In this document: positions 1-9,609 of the stretch, one piece after another
How the letters are laid out: each line of letters begins with the position of its first letter
Position numbering within the stretch: the first letter of the stretch is position 1
Assembly (NCBI GenBank): GCA_016931495.1
Contig: JAFGER010000067.1
Coordinates: 1 to 33,569, forward strand
Reading direction: 5' to 3'
Source of the DNA: Chlorobiaceae bacterium
Lineage (GTDB): Bacteria > Bacteroidota > Chlorobiia > Chlorobiales > Chlorobiaceae
Length of the DNA stretch: 33,569 bases
The notes under the pieces: generated by a model
Seen by the model: the letters and a program-made list of their open reading frames with translations, nothing else
Told to the model about the DNA's origin: nothing
Database searches by the model: none
Made by a program: the position numbers and the translations under genes

Positions 1-101
1 ACAACGGCGACGATTGCGATTTTTTGTTGCCGGGGCAACTAAACGGCAATGTAAGAGCTGAATGTGCCTGTCAGGATATTCAACCCTTCCCCCCCACCAC
101 C

Positions 102-1535
102 TCACCCGTAAATCCGCGATGATTCCGGGCCCCAGCTATGAACCGGATATAGCTCTGGAGCCTGGCCGTCGATTGAATCTTTGAGGCTGTCGATGATGCT
201 CCACGAGTGTTCGACGCTGTCTTTGCGGATGAAGTTCATCTGGTTGCCTTCGATGGCGTCAAGCAGGAGTCGGTGGTACGGCGTGAGACCCTCGCCCTGG
301 AAGGTGCCTCGGTAGTCGAACTTCATGAACACCGGATCGGTAATCATCTGCTCGCCGGGGCGTTTGGCGCCGAAGCGGATGGCGACCGTCTCGTCGGGCT
401 GGATGCCGAGCACCACCTGGTTCGGCGTGCTGCACGCCGCGCCGAGTGCGCCGTAGTAGTTCTGCGGCGGGCAGCGGAAGGTGATGACGATTTCGGTCAC
501 ACTTTTGGCAAGGTTCTTGCCCGCCTTCATGTAGAACGGAACACCCGACCAGCGCCAGTTATCCACGTGGAACTTCACGGCGGCAAAGGTTTCGACCTTC
601 GAATCCGGCGCGACGCCTTTCTCGCCGAGATACCCCTCGTACTGGCCGAGCACCACCGACTCACGCACCGTGTCGGGCGTGAAACGGCGCACCGCGCGCA
701 GCACTTTGGCCTTTTCGTCGCGGATGGCGTCGGCATCGATATCGACCGGCGGTTCCATGGCGATGGCCGCGAGCAGTTGCAGGCCGTGGTTCTGGATGAT
801 GTCGCGCAAGAGGCCCGCCTCTTCGTAGTAGCCGCCGCGCCCGCGAATGCCGAAATCCTCAGCGATGGTGATCATCACCTGCGCGATGTACTGCCGGTTC
901 CAGAGCGGCTCGAAAATGCCGTTGGAGAAGCGGAACACCATGATGTTCTGCACCGGCTCCTTGCCGAGGTAATGGTCAATGCGATAGACCTGGCTTTCCT
1001 CGAACACCTCGTCGATGACCCGGTTCAGCTCAAGGGCGCTTTCGAGGTCGTGGCCGTAGGGCTTTTCGGCGATGATCTTCCTCCATCCGGCGCACGGCAG
1101 CTCCCGTCCGCCCAGCCCGACCTGGCCGAGATTGCGCACCACGTCGGGCGCAAGGCTTGGAGATATCGACAGATAGAACATCAGGTTACGGCAGGTTCGC
1201 CCGTTTTCCTCGTCGCGCATGATCTCCTCGCGCAACGCTTCGTAACCTGCCTGATCGTGAAGATCGACCCGGACGTAAAAGAGGCGGCGGCAAAAAGTGT
1301 CGAGCCGCGCGGCGTCACCGGCGGCTTCGGGCGAGTGCTCCAGCAGCCGCTCACGGACGCTCCGGCGGAACTCGTCGTGGCTCAGCTCCTGCCGCCCGAC
1401 ACCGATCAGCCGGAACGATTCGGGCATGTGCCCCCAGCGGGCAAGCTGGAAGATCGACGGAAAAAGCTTGCGAGACGCCAGGTCGCTGCTCGCGCCGAAG
1501 ATGATGATGGTGAAGTTGTCGAGAGTGCCGCTCAT
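102..1535 (-). CDS. zwf: Glucose-6-phosphate 1-dehydrogenase
   Basis: This enzyme oxidises glucose 6-phosphate to 6-phosphogluconolactone in the cytoplasm, the first step of the oxidative pentose phosphate pathway. The 477-residue length is normal for the family. The N-terminal nucleotide-binding segment [11 protein letters not shown] lies at residues 14-24, EKPYG at 157-161, and the substrate-binding signature RIDHYLGKE at 185-193 contains the expected catalytic His of the DHYLGK motif. The start is supported by a GGAGGAG Shine-Dalgarno just upstream. The ATG overlaps the stop codon of the upstream 6-phosphogluconate dehydrogenase gene as ATGA, so the two are almost certainly co-transcribed and translationally coupled. 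In a photoautotroph the pair probably serves NAD(P)H and pentose supply or glycogen breakdown; that role is inferred. No 6-phosphogluconolactonase gene is adjacent in the window. Confidence 0.96.
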   Translation of the reverse strand: MSGTLDNFTIIIFGASSDLASRKLFPSIFQLARWGHMPESFRLIGVGRQELSHDEFRRSVRERLLEHSPEAAGDAARLDTFCRRLFYVRVDLHDQAGYEALREEIMRDEENGRTCRNLMFYLSISPSLAPDVVRNLGQVGLGGRELPCAGWRKIIAEKPYGHDLESALELNRVIDEVFEESQVYRIDHYLGKEPVQNIMVFRFSNGIFEPLWNRQYIAQVMITIAEDFGIRGRGGYYEEAGLLRDIIQNHGLQLLAAIAMEPPVDIDADAIRDEKAKVLRAVRRFTPDTVRESVVLGQYEGYLGEKGVAPDSKVETFAAVKFHVDNWRWSGVPFYMKAGKNLAKSVTEIVITFRCPPQNYYGALGAACSTPNQVVLGIQPDETVAIRFGAKRPGEQMITDPVFMKFDYRGTFQGEGLTPYHRLLLDAIEGNQMNFIRKDSVEHSWSIIDSLKDSIDGQAPELYPVHSWGPESSRIYG

Positions 1536-2449
1536 GCCTTCTCCTCCCCGGTTTCCGGTTTTTGAAACGCATGGCCGCCGAAGCCGTGGCGCAGCGCTGC
1601 GACCACCTTGTTCGAGAAGCTCTCGCTGCTTTGGGACCTGAAGCGCTCGAAAAGCGCTCCGGTGATGATCGGCGCTGAGACGCCAAGTTCGACGGCCGCC
1701 TCGACCGTCCAGCGCCCCTCGCCAGAATCGGCCACCTTTCCGCCAAGCCAGCCGAGCTGCCCGTCCCTGGCGAACGCCTTTTCGGCAAGTTCCATAAGCC
1801 AGCCGCGAATCACCGAGCCGTTCGACCAGACCCGCGCCACCGTCTCGTTGTCGAGGTCGTAGCCGCTGGCGCGAAGCAGGTCGAACCCTTCGCCGATGGC
1901 CTGCATCATGCCGTACTCGATGCCATTGTGCACCATCTTGACGAAGTGGCCCGCGCCCGACGCGCCCATATAGCCATAGCCGTTCCCGACGCAGAGGTCA
2001 CGCAAGAGCGGCTCGACGAGGTCGTAGGCCTCGCGCTCGCCTCCGGCCATCATGCAGGCGCCGTGGCGCGCGCCCTCCAGCCCGCCGCTGGTGCCGATGT
2101 CGAGCATCCGGATGCCCTGCTCGCGCAGCTTTTCCGCGCGGGCGACGGTATCGGTGTAACGCGAGTTGCCGCCGTCGATGACGATGTCGCCCGTATCGAG
2201 GAACGGCACAAGACCGTCGAGCACCGCATCGACCGCCTTGCCCGCCGGAACCATCAGCCAGATCACTCGCGGCTTCGGCAGCTCACCGGCAACATGCTGA
2301 AGCGAACGTGCCGCCATCGCACCCTTCGCTGCAATCGCGGTGACGGCCTCCGCCGAAAGATCGAACGCCACCACCTCGTGGCCCAGCTCCAGCAGGTGCT
2401 CGGCCATATTGAACCCCATCTTGCCAAGACCGACAAACCCTATCTTCAT
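1532..2449 (-). CDS. gnd: 6-phosphogluconate dehydrogenase, decarboxylating, short (YqeC/GndA-like) form
   Basis: This enzyme converts 6-phosphogluconate to ribulose 5-phosphate and CO2. At 305 residues it belongs to the short class rather than the roughly 470-residue E. coli type. The Rossmann motif GLGKMG is at residues 7-12, and the substrate-binding [12 protein letters not shown] segment follows in mid-protein. The second beta strand ends in an aspartate (VVAFD, D30), where NADP-dependent enzymes usually carry an N-R-T type sequence. This suggests NAD+ preference, but it is an inference from one position. The start has a GGAG ribosome-binding site about eight bases upstream. It is the first gene of the gnd-zwf pair and its TGA overlaps the zwf ATG by four bases. 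Confidence 0.94.
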   Translation of the reverse strand: MKIGFVGLGKMGFNMAEHLLELGHEVVAFDLSAEAVTAIAAKGAMAARSLQHVAGELPKPRVIWLMVPAGKAVDAVLDGLVPFLDTGDIVIDGGNSRYTDTVARAEKLREQGIRMLDIGTSGGLEGARHGACMMAGGEREAYDLVEPLLRDLCVGNGYGYMGASGAGHFVKMVHNGIEYGMMQAIGEGFDLLRASGYDLDNETVARVWSNGSVIRGWLMELAEKAFARDGQLGWLGGKVADSGEGRWTVEAAVELGVSAPIITGALFERFRSQSSESFSNKVVAALRHGFGGHAFQKPETGEEKA

Positions 2450-2699
2450 AAAAAATCTCCTTTTTGGCAGTTAGTACCCCCTCCCGCCGCTATTGGTTCC
2501 GGATTCAGGACAACAACCGGCTGGGATGCCCGATGTCACAAAGCGGTAACCAGCCTCATCCCTTACGGGGCGACTGGTCGTGCGCCCCTGCAAATCCCCG
2601 TTTCCGCGGTGTCCGATTTCGATTTTGCGAAAAAATACGCATCAATCATTTGCATCTGACAAAGCGATTCCCCAGATTCCGGAAACCAACGATGCAGCA

Positions 2700-4133
2700 A
2701 TGGGCAGAGAGATAGAAAAAACCGAGTTCAGCGAAGAGGATTTTCAGCGGTTCCGCCAGAACCTGAGGAAGGAGACGAAGGTGCTGATGGAGTGGTTCTC
2801 GACCTCCGGATTCGAGAGCGAGGGGCTCCGGTGCGGCCTTGAACTCGAAGCGTGGCTCGTTGACGAATCGTTCGCTCCGGCGGCCAGGAACGAGGAGTTT
2901 CTCCAGCGGGTGAACAACCCGCTCGTGGTGGCCGAACTGTCGAAATACAATTTCGAGCTGAACGTCGAACCGCATCCGCTGGATCGCAACTTCTGCTCGT
3001 TCCTGTGCAACCGGCTCCGGACGCTCTGGCAAAGCTGCTCCGCCCACGCTGGCGACATGGGCTGCCACGCCCTGATGACCGGCATCCTGCCCACCCTGCA
3101 GGACCGGATGCTGACGCTCGACAACATTTCACCCTTGCAGCGCTTCCACGCGCTGAACCGCGAGATTCTGAAATCGCGCGAGCGCCAGCCGCTGCGCATC
3201 CACATCGAAGGCGCGAGCGACCGGCTCGACCTGGTGCATCACGACGTGATGGCCGAAGCCGCGACCACTTCGCTGCAGATCCACTTTCAGGTGCCGTTCA
3301 GCAAGGCGGCGGCATTTTACAACGTGGCTCACGTGCTCTCCGCGCCGATGGCCGCGCTTTCGGCCAACTCGCCGTTCCTGTTCGGCCGGGAGCTGTGGCA
3401 CGAAACCCGCATTCCGCTTTTCGAACAGGCGGTGAACACCCCCTCGTTCGTTGACCGGGAGGGGCGTCCGGTTTCGCGCGTCACCTTCGGCCACGGTTAC
3501 GTGCGCAACTCCCTGATGGAGGTCTTTCTCGAAAATCTCGACGGCTACCCCCCGCTGCTGCCGGTCTGCTTCGGCGAAGGCTCCGCCATGCTGGAACACC
3601 TGCGGCTGCACAACGGAACCATCTGGCGCTGGAACCGCCCGCTGATCGGGTTCGGCGAAAGCGGAAAACCGCACCTGCGCATCGAGCACCGCGTGCCCGC
3701 CGCAGGGCCGTCGATTCCCGACATGGTGGCCAACATCCTCTTTTTCTACGGGGCGATGCTCCACCTGCAACCCGAAGTTCCGCAAACGGAGATCAGCTTC
3801 GAAGAGGCCCGCGCCAATTTCTACGAAGCCGCTCGCATGGGACTCGACGCCACGCTCACCTGGACCGGCGGCAAACGCCTGCCCGTCAGGGACATTCTGC
3901 TTCAGCACCTCATCCCCGGCGCCATTCTGGCCCTTTCCGAGCTGGGCATCGACAGCCGCGAAATGCGCTACTACCTGGTCGATATTCTGGCGCAGCGGGT
4001 CGCCAGCGGCCAGAACGGCGCGGCCTGGCAGAAGGCCTTCGTCGCGCGTTACGGCCCCGATTTCCACGCCATGACGCAGGCCTGTCTTGAAAACCAGAAC
4101 AGCAACCTTCCCGTGCACCAATGGAGCCTGTAA
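2700..4133 (+). CDS. GCS2-family glutamate-cysteine-ligase-like amidoligase
   Basis: This is a 477-residue protein of the carboxylate-amine ligase GCS2 superfamily. That family couples ATP hydrolysis to formation of an amide between a gamma-carboxylate and an amino group. Family-like segments are GLELEAWLVD (46-55), with the acidic metal/substrate strand, and KYNFELNVEPHPL (82-94). The true substrate cannot be read from the sequence. The frame stays open back to 2580, but that extension is proline/cysteine-rich and lies in the presumed promoter region, so I prefer the ATG at 2700; its Shine-Dalgarno is poor. The gene overlaps the following M14-type amidohydrolase by 13 bases. Classical glutathione synthesis would need a partner ligase, and none is present here. 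I recall that Chlorobaculum makes N-methyl-bacillithiol, so a glutathione role is doubtful. Confidence 0.8.
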   Translation: MGREIEKTEFSEEDFQRFRQNLRKETKVLMEWFSTSGFESEGLRCGLELEAWLVDESFAPAARNEEFLQRVNNPLVVAELSKYNFELNVEPHPLDRNFCSFLCNRLRTLWQSCSAHAGDMGCHALMTGILPTLQDRMLTLDNISPLQRFHALNREILKSRERQPLRIHIEGASDRLDLVHHDVMAEAATTSLQIHFQVPFSKAAAFYNVAHVLSAPMAALSANSPFLFGRELWHETRIPLFEQAVNTPSFVDREGRPVSRVTFGHGYVRNSLMEVFLENLDGYPPLLPVCFGEGSAMLEHLRLHNGTIWRWNRPLIGFGESGKPHLRIEHRVPAAGPSIPDMVANILFFYGAMLHLQPEVPQTEISFEEARANFYEAARMGLDATLTWTGGKRLPVRDILLQHLIPGAILALSELGIDSREMRYYLVDILAQRVASGQNGAAWQKAFVARYGPDFHAMTQACLENQNSNLPVHQWSL

Positions 4134-5191
4134 GCACGCACCAGCCGACGCCTGAACTTCATCTTTTCGACCGCCTGCCCGACGGGCTGGCCACCGTGCC
4201 GGTCGAGCAGCTCGGCTCGATTCTGCCAGGCCCGTCGCTCGTCCGGATTGCCGGCCAGCCGGGGCCGCCGCTCTTCATTTCGGTGCTCCTGCACGGCAAC
4301 GAAACCACCGGATTCCTGGCCATGCAGCGCATCATCTCGGCGTACGGAGCGCCGCAGAAGCTGCTGCCACGCCCGGTGCTGCTCTTCGTGGGCAACGTGG
4401 CCGCGGCGGAAAAGGGATTGCGCAAGCTCGACAGTCAGGCGGACTACAACCGGATCTGGCAGGGCGACCATCACCCCGAGCACCTGCTGGCCGAACGGGT
4501 GCTCGAAGAAGCGCGAAAGGCCGCGCCGCTCTGCGGCATCGACCTGCACAACAACACCGGCAAAAATCCACACTACGGCTGCGTCAACCGGCTCGACCGC
4601 GCCTCGCTGAGCCTGGCGCGGCGCTTCAGCAGAATCATCGTCTGGTTCACCGAACCGCACGAGGTGCTCGCGGTTGCCATGTCGGAAATCTGCCCGACCG
4701 TCACGCTCGAATGCGGCGTTTCGGGCGACCTGACCGGCACGAGCCACGTGGAAAACTACCTTCGCCACTGCCTCGAACTGCCGGAAGAGACCCTCTTCAC
4801 CCCGCCTCCGAACCACCTGAACGACCTCTACCACACCACGGCGCGGCTCATCGTGCCCGAAGGCCGCGAAGTCGGATTCGGCCGGTGCGCTGGCAGCGCC
4901 GATCTTTGCCTCCGCGAGGATCTCGAGTCGCTCAATTTCGAGCCGGTGCCCGCCGGAACGGAGCTGGGCCGCTACGCCGGAGCCGCGCCCGCACTCCGGG
5001 TGATCGACAACCTGAGCCGCGACGTCACCGGACGCTACCTCTCGTTCACGGAAAACCGCATCGTCACCACCGTCCCCTTCATCCCCTCGATGTTCACGCT
5101 CGACACAAAAATCATCAGGCAGGACTGCCTGGGCTACGTGATGGAGAATTATCGTGGGAAAGATGAAATTTCGAGCGAATCGGAAGGATAG
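4121..5191 (+). CDS. M14-family aspartoacylase / succinylglutamate desuccinylase-like amidohydrolase
   Basis: This is a 356-residue zinc-dependent amidohydrolase of the AstE/aspartoacylase branch, which hydrolyses N-acyl amino acids. The zinc ligand pair is in LLHGNETTG (H58 and E61). An Asn-Arg pair at 110-111 (DYNRIW) matches the substrate-carboxylate binders, and the third zinc histidine is H143 in DLHNNTG. The general base is E197 in TLECGVSGD. The ATG lies inside the end of the upstream amidoligase gene, so translation is likely coupled. The pairing suggests that the hydrolase trims or recycles the amide made by the ligase, or a related compound. The natural substrate is unknown. The gene runs into a non-coding spacer with a long inverted repeat. 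Confidence 0.85.
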   Translation: MEPVSTHQPTPELHLFDRLPDGLATVPVEQLGSILPGPSLVRIAGQPGPPLFISVLLHGNETTGFLAMQRIISAYGAPQKLLPRPVLLFVGNVAAAEKGLRKLDSQADYNRIWQGDHHPEHLLAERVLEEARKAAPLCGIDLHNNTGKNPHYGCVNRLDRASLSLARRFSRIIVWFTEPHEVLAVAMSEICPTVTLECGVSGDLTGTSHVENYLRHCLELPEETLFTPPPNHLNDLYHTTARLIVPEGREVGFGRCAGSADLCLREDLESLNFEPVPAGTELGRYAGAAPALRVIDNLSRDVTGRYLSFTENRIVTTVPFIPSMFTLDTKIIRQDCLGYVMENYRGKDEISSESEG

Positions 5192-5225
5192 AACAGATCG
5201 AACGGATCGAGAAACGCTTTGTGTT

Positions 5226-5318
5226 GTAGGGGCAGCCCTTGCGGCTGCCCTTTCCTACTTTAACCGGCCTTTTGGTTGGCACTACTTCACCCAAGGCAGC
5301 CGCAAGGGCTGCCCCTAC
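5226..5318. repeat. Long perfect inverted repeat (24-bp arms, 45-base loop)
   Basis: Arms 5226-5249 and 5295-5318 are exact reverse complements of each other (left arm begins GTAGGGGCAGCCC). They sit in the 164-base spacer between convergent genes, the M14 hydrolase and the glycosyltransferase. The structure has no T-run typical of a terminator, and the loop is AT-rich relative to the arms. It looks like an interspersed palindromic (REPIN-like) unit that may also stabilise mRNA 3' ends. A small frame across it is open but is not a credible gene. Confidence 0.8.
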
Positions 5319-5355
5319 GGAAGAAAACTAGATGTAGATTTTCCCTCCTGAAAAT

Positions 5356-6486
5356 TCACCCCAAAGCCTTCGCGGCGATCATCCTCTTGTAGCGGTCAAT
5401 CAAGGCACCGTTGACCGCCGCCCACGATTTGTCTTCGGCGAAGGCGAGGCCGCGTTCTCGCATATTACGGAACAGCTCGCCATCCTGCATGAGCTTCGTG
5501 CAGGCGTCGTAGAATTCATCGATGTCGCCCGCTCTGGCCACCATGCCGCCGCCGGAGCGCCTGACCAGCTCCATGCAGCCGCCGATGTCCGACACCACGG
5601 AGGGCAGGCCTGACGCAAGCGCTTCGAGCACGACGTTGCAAAAGGCTTCGGTGGTCGAGGGGAACAGGAACAGGTCGCCGCTCGCGTAGGCTTCGGGCAG
5701 CGCCGTGCCGGTGAGGTAACCGGTGAAGACCGCCTCGGGCATCCGCGCGCGCATCTCTGCCTCCTCCGGCCCGGAGCCGATCATGACGAACCGCACCGTC
5801 TGGCCCAGCCCGTCATCGGCGAAGCGCTGGTAAAGATTCATCACCACCTCGATGTCCTTGTACAGCACGAAGCGCCCGGCGTAGATGATGACCGTGCGCC
5901 CCTCGGCATCCCACTGGCGGCGCAGCGCATCGGAGCGGCGCGACGGGTCGAACAGCTCCTTGTCGATACCTCGTGACCACAGCTCAACCCGTTCGATTCC
6001 CTTGCCCGTCAGCCGCTGGCGCACACTTTCGTTCGGCGCGAGCGTCACGTCACAGGCGTTGTAGAATTTGCGCAGGAACTTCCAGACCGACGGTTCGGCG
6101 AAGCCGAGACGGTAGTACGAGAGGTAGGAGGGAAAATCGGTGTGGTAGGCCGAGCCGACCGGAATGCCTTTGCTTCGGGCGTATTGCAGAAACTTCCGCC
6201 CCACGATGTCGGGCGTGGAGATGTGGATCACGTCAGGCGCGAATTCATCGAGCTGGCGTTCGACGCTGGCGTTGAAGAAGCCCAGCTTGTAGTCGGGATA
6301 GAGCGGAATCGGCACGGCAGGCACCTTGTTGACCGGCACCATGCCATCCTCGCCCGGCGTGAAATCCGGCGTCCAGACGACGACCGTGTGCCCGCTTCTG
6401 ACCATCGAGGCCACGAGCTGGTAAATCGAGCGGACGGCCCCGTCCTTGTCTTTGACATAGGTTCCGGCGTATAAGGCTACCTTCAT
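5356..6486 (-). CDS. GT4-family glycosyltransferase (group 1)
   Basis: This is a 376-residue retaining GT-B glycosyltransferase that transfers a sugar from a nucleotide-sugar donor at the cytoplasmic membrane face. The N-terminal acceptor domain begins with a short hydrophobic strand and a Gly-rich loop. GSAYHTDFPSYL (111-122) and ELWSRGIDKELFDP (168-181) resemble diacylglycerol or phosphatidylinositol mannosyltransferases and sulfolipid synthases (MgtA, PimB, SqdX). The donor domain starts near IYAGRFVLYKD (201-211). The EX7E pair is E280 and E288 in the EAFCNVVLEALASGLP segment. The lipid-like acceptor is an inference from these motifs; another envelope glycan acceptor is possible. It is transcribed alone, convergent to the M14 gene, with 195 bases separating it from ybaK upstream. 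Confidence 0.85.
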   Translation of the reverse strand: MKVALYAGTYVKDKDGAVRSIYQLVASMVRSGHTVVVWTPDFTPGEDGMVPVNKVPAVPIPLYPDYKLGFFNASVERQLDEFAPDVIHISTPDIVGRKFLQYARSKGIPVGSAYHTDFPSYLSYYRLGFAEPSVWKFLRKFYNACDVTLAPNESVRQRLTGKGIERVELWSRGIDKELFDPSRRSDALRRQWDAEGRTVIIYAGRFVLYKDIEVVMNLYQRFADDGLGQTVRFVMIGSGPEEAEMRARMPEAVFTGYLTGTALPEAYASGDLFLFPSTTEAFCNVVLEALASGLPSVVSDIGGCMELVRRSGGGMVARAGDIDEFYDACTKLMQDGELFRNMRERGLAFAEDKSWAAVNGALIDRYKRMIAAKALG

Positions 6487-6681
6487 ATCAACGGCGGCAA
6501 AAAACTGATAATCGTTGCTGCATCCCGTTTCCGGGCGTCCGGCAGGACGCGGTTCGCCCTGCGGCTGGCCGCGCCCTTTGCGCCTGCAGCTTGTAAAACA
6601 CTGTCAAATGTACTATTTCCCGCCCAAAAAGCCGCGCCGCCGCCGTAACCGTAACGGAATGGAGTGGCCGGCCCCGGCGCT

Positions 6682-7149
6682 TCAGGCATCGGCGGAGATG
6701 CTCGCGATGACAGGATTGACCAGCCGCTTGTAATCCATCCACGCCATGCGGAGCAGTTCGGTATGCACGCCGGCGTTGAAGGCGATATCGACATCCTCGT
6801 CAAGCGTCTCGTCGGCATAGACCTTCATGCCGTACAGGTTGCCGAAGGGCGGCATCGCTCCGATTTCGGACTCGGGAAACAGGTCGCTGAACTCCCGCTC
6901 CTCGGCAAGCGCCACGTCGTCAGACCCGCACACCGCCCGCAGCTTGTCGAAATCGAGCTGGCGAGACGCCGGAAGCAGCGCCATGGCCATGCGTCCGTCG
7001 ATGGCGACCATCACCGTCTTGACCATCTCCTTTCCCGAAACGTGGGCCGACTCGGCAATCTCCTGCGCGGTGTAGGCCGGGGAATGGCTGAAGACGAAAT
7101 ATTTGATGTGATGGCTGTCGAGAAACTCGCGCAATCTTCTGATAGGCAT
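6682..7149 (-). CDS. YbaK/ProX-family aminoacyl-tRNA deacylase-like protein
   Basis: This is a 155-residue single-domain protein of the YbaK/EbsC/ProXp family, which hydrolyses mischarged aminoacyl-tRNAs in trans. The conserved lysine used by the family fits K44 in MVKTVMV, and the GAMPPFGNLYG loop toward the C terminus is typical. The frame is open to 7332, but a strong Shine-Dalgarno (AAAGGAGGAG) sits directly before the ATG at 7149, which fixes the start. The specificity (Cys-tRNAPro, Ser-tRNAAla or other) cannot be deduced. The gene stands alone. The 287 bases upstream contain nothing I can assign. Confidence 0.85.
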   Translation of the reverse strand: MPIRRLREFLDSHHIKYFVFSHSPAYTAQEIAESAHVSGKEMVKTVMVAIDGRMAMALLPASRQLDFDKLRAVCGSDDVALAEEREFSDLFPESEIGAMPPFGNLYGMKVYADETLDEDVDIAFNAGVHTELLRMAWMDYKRLVNPVIASISADA

Positions 7150-7436
7150 CGTCTCCTCCTTTGATTCAATGTTGAACAACTGTTGCGAACGAAACTCACG
7201 GCATCCGATGGCTCCGGAACCACGGGTATGGCGGCATCGGATCGCCTCAGCCCAATCGGGCCGGAAAGGGTGAACAACCAGGCAATCGGGTGAAAGCTTG
7301 AACCGGAAACCGCAGAACTGCCGGCCCGGCATCGATCAAGAGGAATCGTTTCATTGTACGAAAAAGAGCCGCCTGTTTCAAGCCCGCCAGCCGGCCTGAG
7401 CCTGCGCCACAGAGCCGAGGCAACGCTTTCGCGGCC

Positions 7437-8216
7437 TCACGAACTCTTCATCCACGCTTCGAGCAGGGGCAGCGCCTCGCGGTAGCCGGCTTCGAAAATC
7501 TCCGGAACGGAGGATATATCGACCAGATTGAAACGGGAAAGATCGGGACTGATCACCAGGTCGGCATCCTGCATCTGGATCTCCGACATGGTGCGCATGG
7601 CGCTGTAAAAGGCGTTCATGAGCAGCATTGGCAGATGCTCCGGCTTGCGGAAGGTGTGGCGTCCGAGCAGGTCGATGCAGACGATGCGTGCGGCGCCCAT
7701 CTCCCTGAGCGGCGAGACGGGCACGTTCTCGGTCAGCACACCGTCCACCAGCAGCATCTCGTTGAGCCTGACCGGATTGAAAATGCCCGGAATCGACGAA
7801 CTGGCCATGACCGCCGTGGCCACGCTCCCCTTGCGCATCACGACTTTTTCGCCGGTGCAGATGTCGGTGGCGACGATGGCCAGCGGAACCGGCGCCTCCT
7901 CGATGCGCTTCCGCCCGAGCTGCTTCAGTACGAGCCGCCCGAACTTGCGGTTCGACAGCAAACCATAGCTGGAAAGGGCCAGACCCGACAGATCGAACCA
8001 GTCCAGATGCATCGCAATCTCCTCGATCTCCTGCCAGCTCTTGCCGAAGGCGTGCAGCGCCGCGACGAACGAGCCGATGCTGGTGCCCGTCACGCAGTCC
8101 GCCCGGAAGCCGGTTTCAGCCATCGCCCTGAGCGCGCCGATGTGCGCCGCGCCAAGCACCGCTCCGCCTCCGAAGGCCAGTCCCGTGAGATTCGATGTGC
8201 CGCCTGTGTTGACCAT
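7437..8216 (-). CDS. Patatin-like phospholipase (RssA-type)
   Basis: This is a 259-residue serine lipid acyl hydrolase with a Ser-Asp dyad. The glycine-rich oxyanion-hole loop [13 protein letters not shown] starts at residue 15. The nucleophile elbow is GTSIG (44-48, S46) and the catalytic Asp is D158 in VDGVL. There is no signal peptide or membrane segment, so it is probably a cytosolic or membrane-associated lipid or thioester hydrolase. I start at the ATG at 8216, which lies four bases after the aldehyde dehydrogenase stop. An in-frame TTG at 8240 would add eight residues and overlap that gene; neither start has a convincing Shine-Dalgarno. The close spacing makes an operon with the aldehyde dehydrogenase likely, linking lipid acyl release to fatty aldehyde oxidation, but that is inference. 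Confidence 0.88.
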   Translation of the reverse strand: MVNTGGTSNLTGLAFGGGAVLGAAHIGALRAMAETGFRADCVTGTSIGSFVAALHAFGKSWQEIEEIAMHLDWFDLSGLALSSYGLLSNRKFGRLVLKQLGRKRIEEAPVPLAIVATDICTGEKVVMRKGSVATAVMASSSIPGIFNPVRLNEMLLVDGVLTENVPVSPLREMGAARIVCIDLLGRHTFRKPEHLPMLLMNAFYSAMRTMSEIQMQDADLVISPDLSRFNLVDISSVPEIFEAGYREALPLLEAWMKSS

Positions 8217-8220
8217 GACG

Positions 8221-9609
8221 CTATGAAAAGAGATTGACAATCCGTTTGAGCAGCCTGAACCGGCCTGCGCTGTAAGGCGGATAGCGAAGATCGGGGTCGG
8301 GAAAACCGCTGCGGCACAGAACGCTCCGCTCCGTGGTGAAGGTATCGAACCCCGCCTTGCCGTGATAGCGCCCCATGCCGCTCATGCCCCGCCCGCCGAA
8401 GGGCAGGCCGGGAATCGAGGCCTGGAACAACAGATCGTTGCAGCAGACCGTGCCGCTCCGGGTCAGCCGCATCAGCTCCCGCTGTTCGCTGCGGTCGCGG
8501 GAGAAAAGGTACAAGGCAAGCGGCTCGGGCAGCGACGCGACCACCTCCGATGCCTCCGCAAGCGTGGCGAAAGTGCGCACCGGCAGCACCGGGCCGAACA
8601 CCTCGCCGGTCATGAGATCGGAATCGGGCGGCACGTTGCGCACGATGGTGGGCTCGATAAAGCGGGACGCCTCATCCGAGCCGCCGCCCGTCACGAGCTC
8701 GCCCTCGCGCAGCAGAGCGTCGAGCCGCCGGAAGTTCCGGCTATCGACGATACGCCCGTAGTGGGCGCCCAGCCGGAAATCGGGGCCGTAGAAGTGCGTC
8801 AGCGCCTCCTTCATCAGCTCCAGCAGCCGCTCCTCGACAGCCTGATGGACAAGCAGGTAATCGGGCGAAACGCAGGTCTGGCCCGCGTTGAGAAACTTCG
8901 CCCACGCAATCCGCCGGGCTGCCACGCGCAGATCGGCCTGTTGCGTGACGATGCAGGGGCACTTGCCGCCCAGTTCGAGCGTCACCGGCGTGAGGTGACG
9001 CGCCGCGGCCCGCATCACCTCCTGGCCCGTCCGGCGGCTGCCGGTAAAAAAGATATGGTCGAACCGGTGCTCCAGCAAGCGGGCGGCAACCCCCGCGTCC
9101 CCCTCCACCACCGTGACCGCCTTCGGATCGACGTAGCCAGGCAGCTCCGAGGCCAGCAGCGCCGAGGTGGCCGGAGCCATTTCCGAAGGCTTCAGCACCG
9201 CGCAGTTCCCGCCAGCGAGCGCCCCGACGAGCGGCGCGAGGCAGAGCTGCAAGGGGTAGTTCCACGCGCCGATGATGAGCACGGCGCCCAGCGGCTCCCG
9301 CTGGACGAACGCGCGCGCGGGCTGGTAGTGCAGCGGCGCGCCGACCCGCGCCGGGCGCATCCAGCGCCCGAGATGGCGCAAGGCGTGGCGGATTTCCGTC
9401 CGGAGGTAGCCTGTTTCGGTCAGCCATGTTTCAGCCACAGGCTTGCCCAGATCGGCATGAACCGCTTCGGCGATGGCCTCCTCGCGCTCACGCAGCAACG
9501 CATCCAGCCCCCGAAGCTGCGCCCGCCGCCACGCTGCGGATCGCGTCGCGCCGCTCCCGAAATAGCGTTGCAGTCCGGCGTGGGTTGTTGCGTCGAAGGA
9601 TTCAGACAT
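8221..9609 (-). CDS. Aldehyde dehydrogenase, class-3 (fatty aldehyde) type
   Basis: This is a 462-residue NAD(P)+-dependent aldehyde dehydrogenase. The length and the GAWNYPLQL segment (N117) fit the class 3/fatty-aldehyde branch. The cofactor loop FFTGSRRTG is at 187-195, the general base is E212 in LELGGK, and the catalytic cysteine is C246 in [11 protein letters not shown]. The frame extends to 9666, but I take the ATG at 9609, where the family N terminus begins; its ribosome-binding site is weak. It is the first gene of a likely two-gene unit with the patatin-like hydrolase and is divergent from the TerC gene across a 213-base spacer. The physiological aldehyde is unknown. Confidence 0.92.
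   Translation of the reverse strand: MSESFDATTHAGLQRYFGSGATRSAAWRRAQLRGLDALLREREEAIAEAVHADLGKPVAETWLTETGYLRTEIRHALRHLGRWMRPARVGAPLHYQPARAFVQREPLGAVLIIGAWNYPLQLCLAPLVGALAGGNCAVLKPSEMAPATSALLASELPGYVDPKAVTVVEGDAGVAARLLEHRFDHIFFTGSRRTGQEVMRAAARHLTPVTLELGGKCPCIVTQQADLRVAARRIAWAKFLNAGQTCVSPDYLLVHQAVEERLLELMKEALTHFYGPDFRLGAHYGRIVDSRNFRRLDALLREGELVTGGGSDEASRFIEPTIVRNVPPDSDLMTGEVFGPVLPVRTFATLAEASEVVASLPEPLALYLFSRDRSEQRELMRLTRSGTVCCNDLLFQASIPGLPFGGRGMSGMGRYHGKAGFDTFTTERSVLCRSGFPDPDLRYPPYSAGRFRLLKRIVNLFS

Noticed and set aside
1-40. GTTGC/GCAAC hairpin as terminator for zwf
   Set aside because: The stem is only five bases and its A/T-run is on the wrong side for the minus-strand transcript.
207-1565. 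Long plus-strand frame opposite zwf
   Set aside because: It is antisense to a confident G6PDH, with low-complexity His/Arg/Glu-rich translation and no family motif.
5154-5351. 65-residue frame after the M14 gene
   Set aside because: It runs through the inverted repeat, has no start signal and no family.
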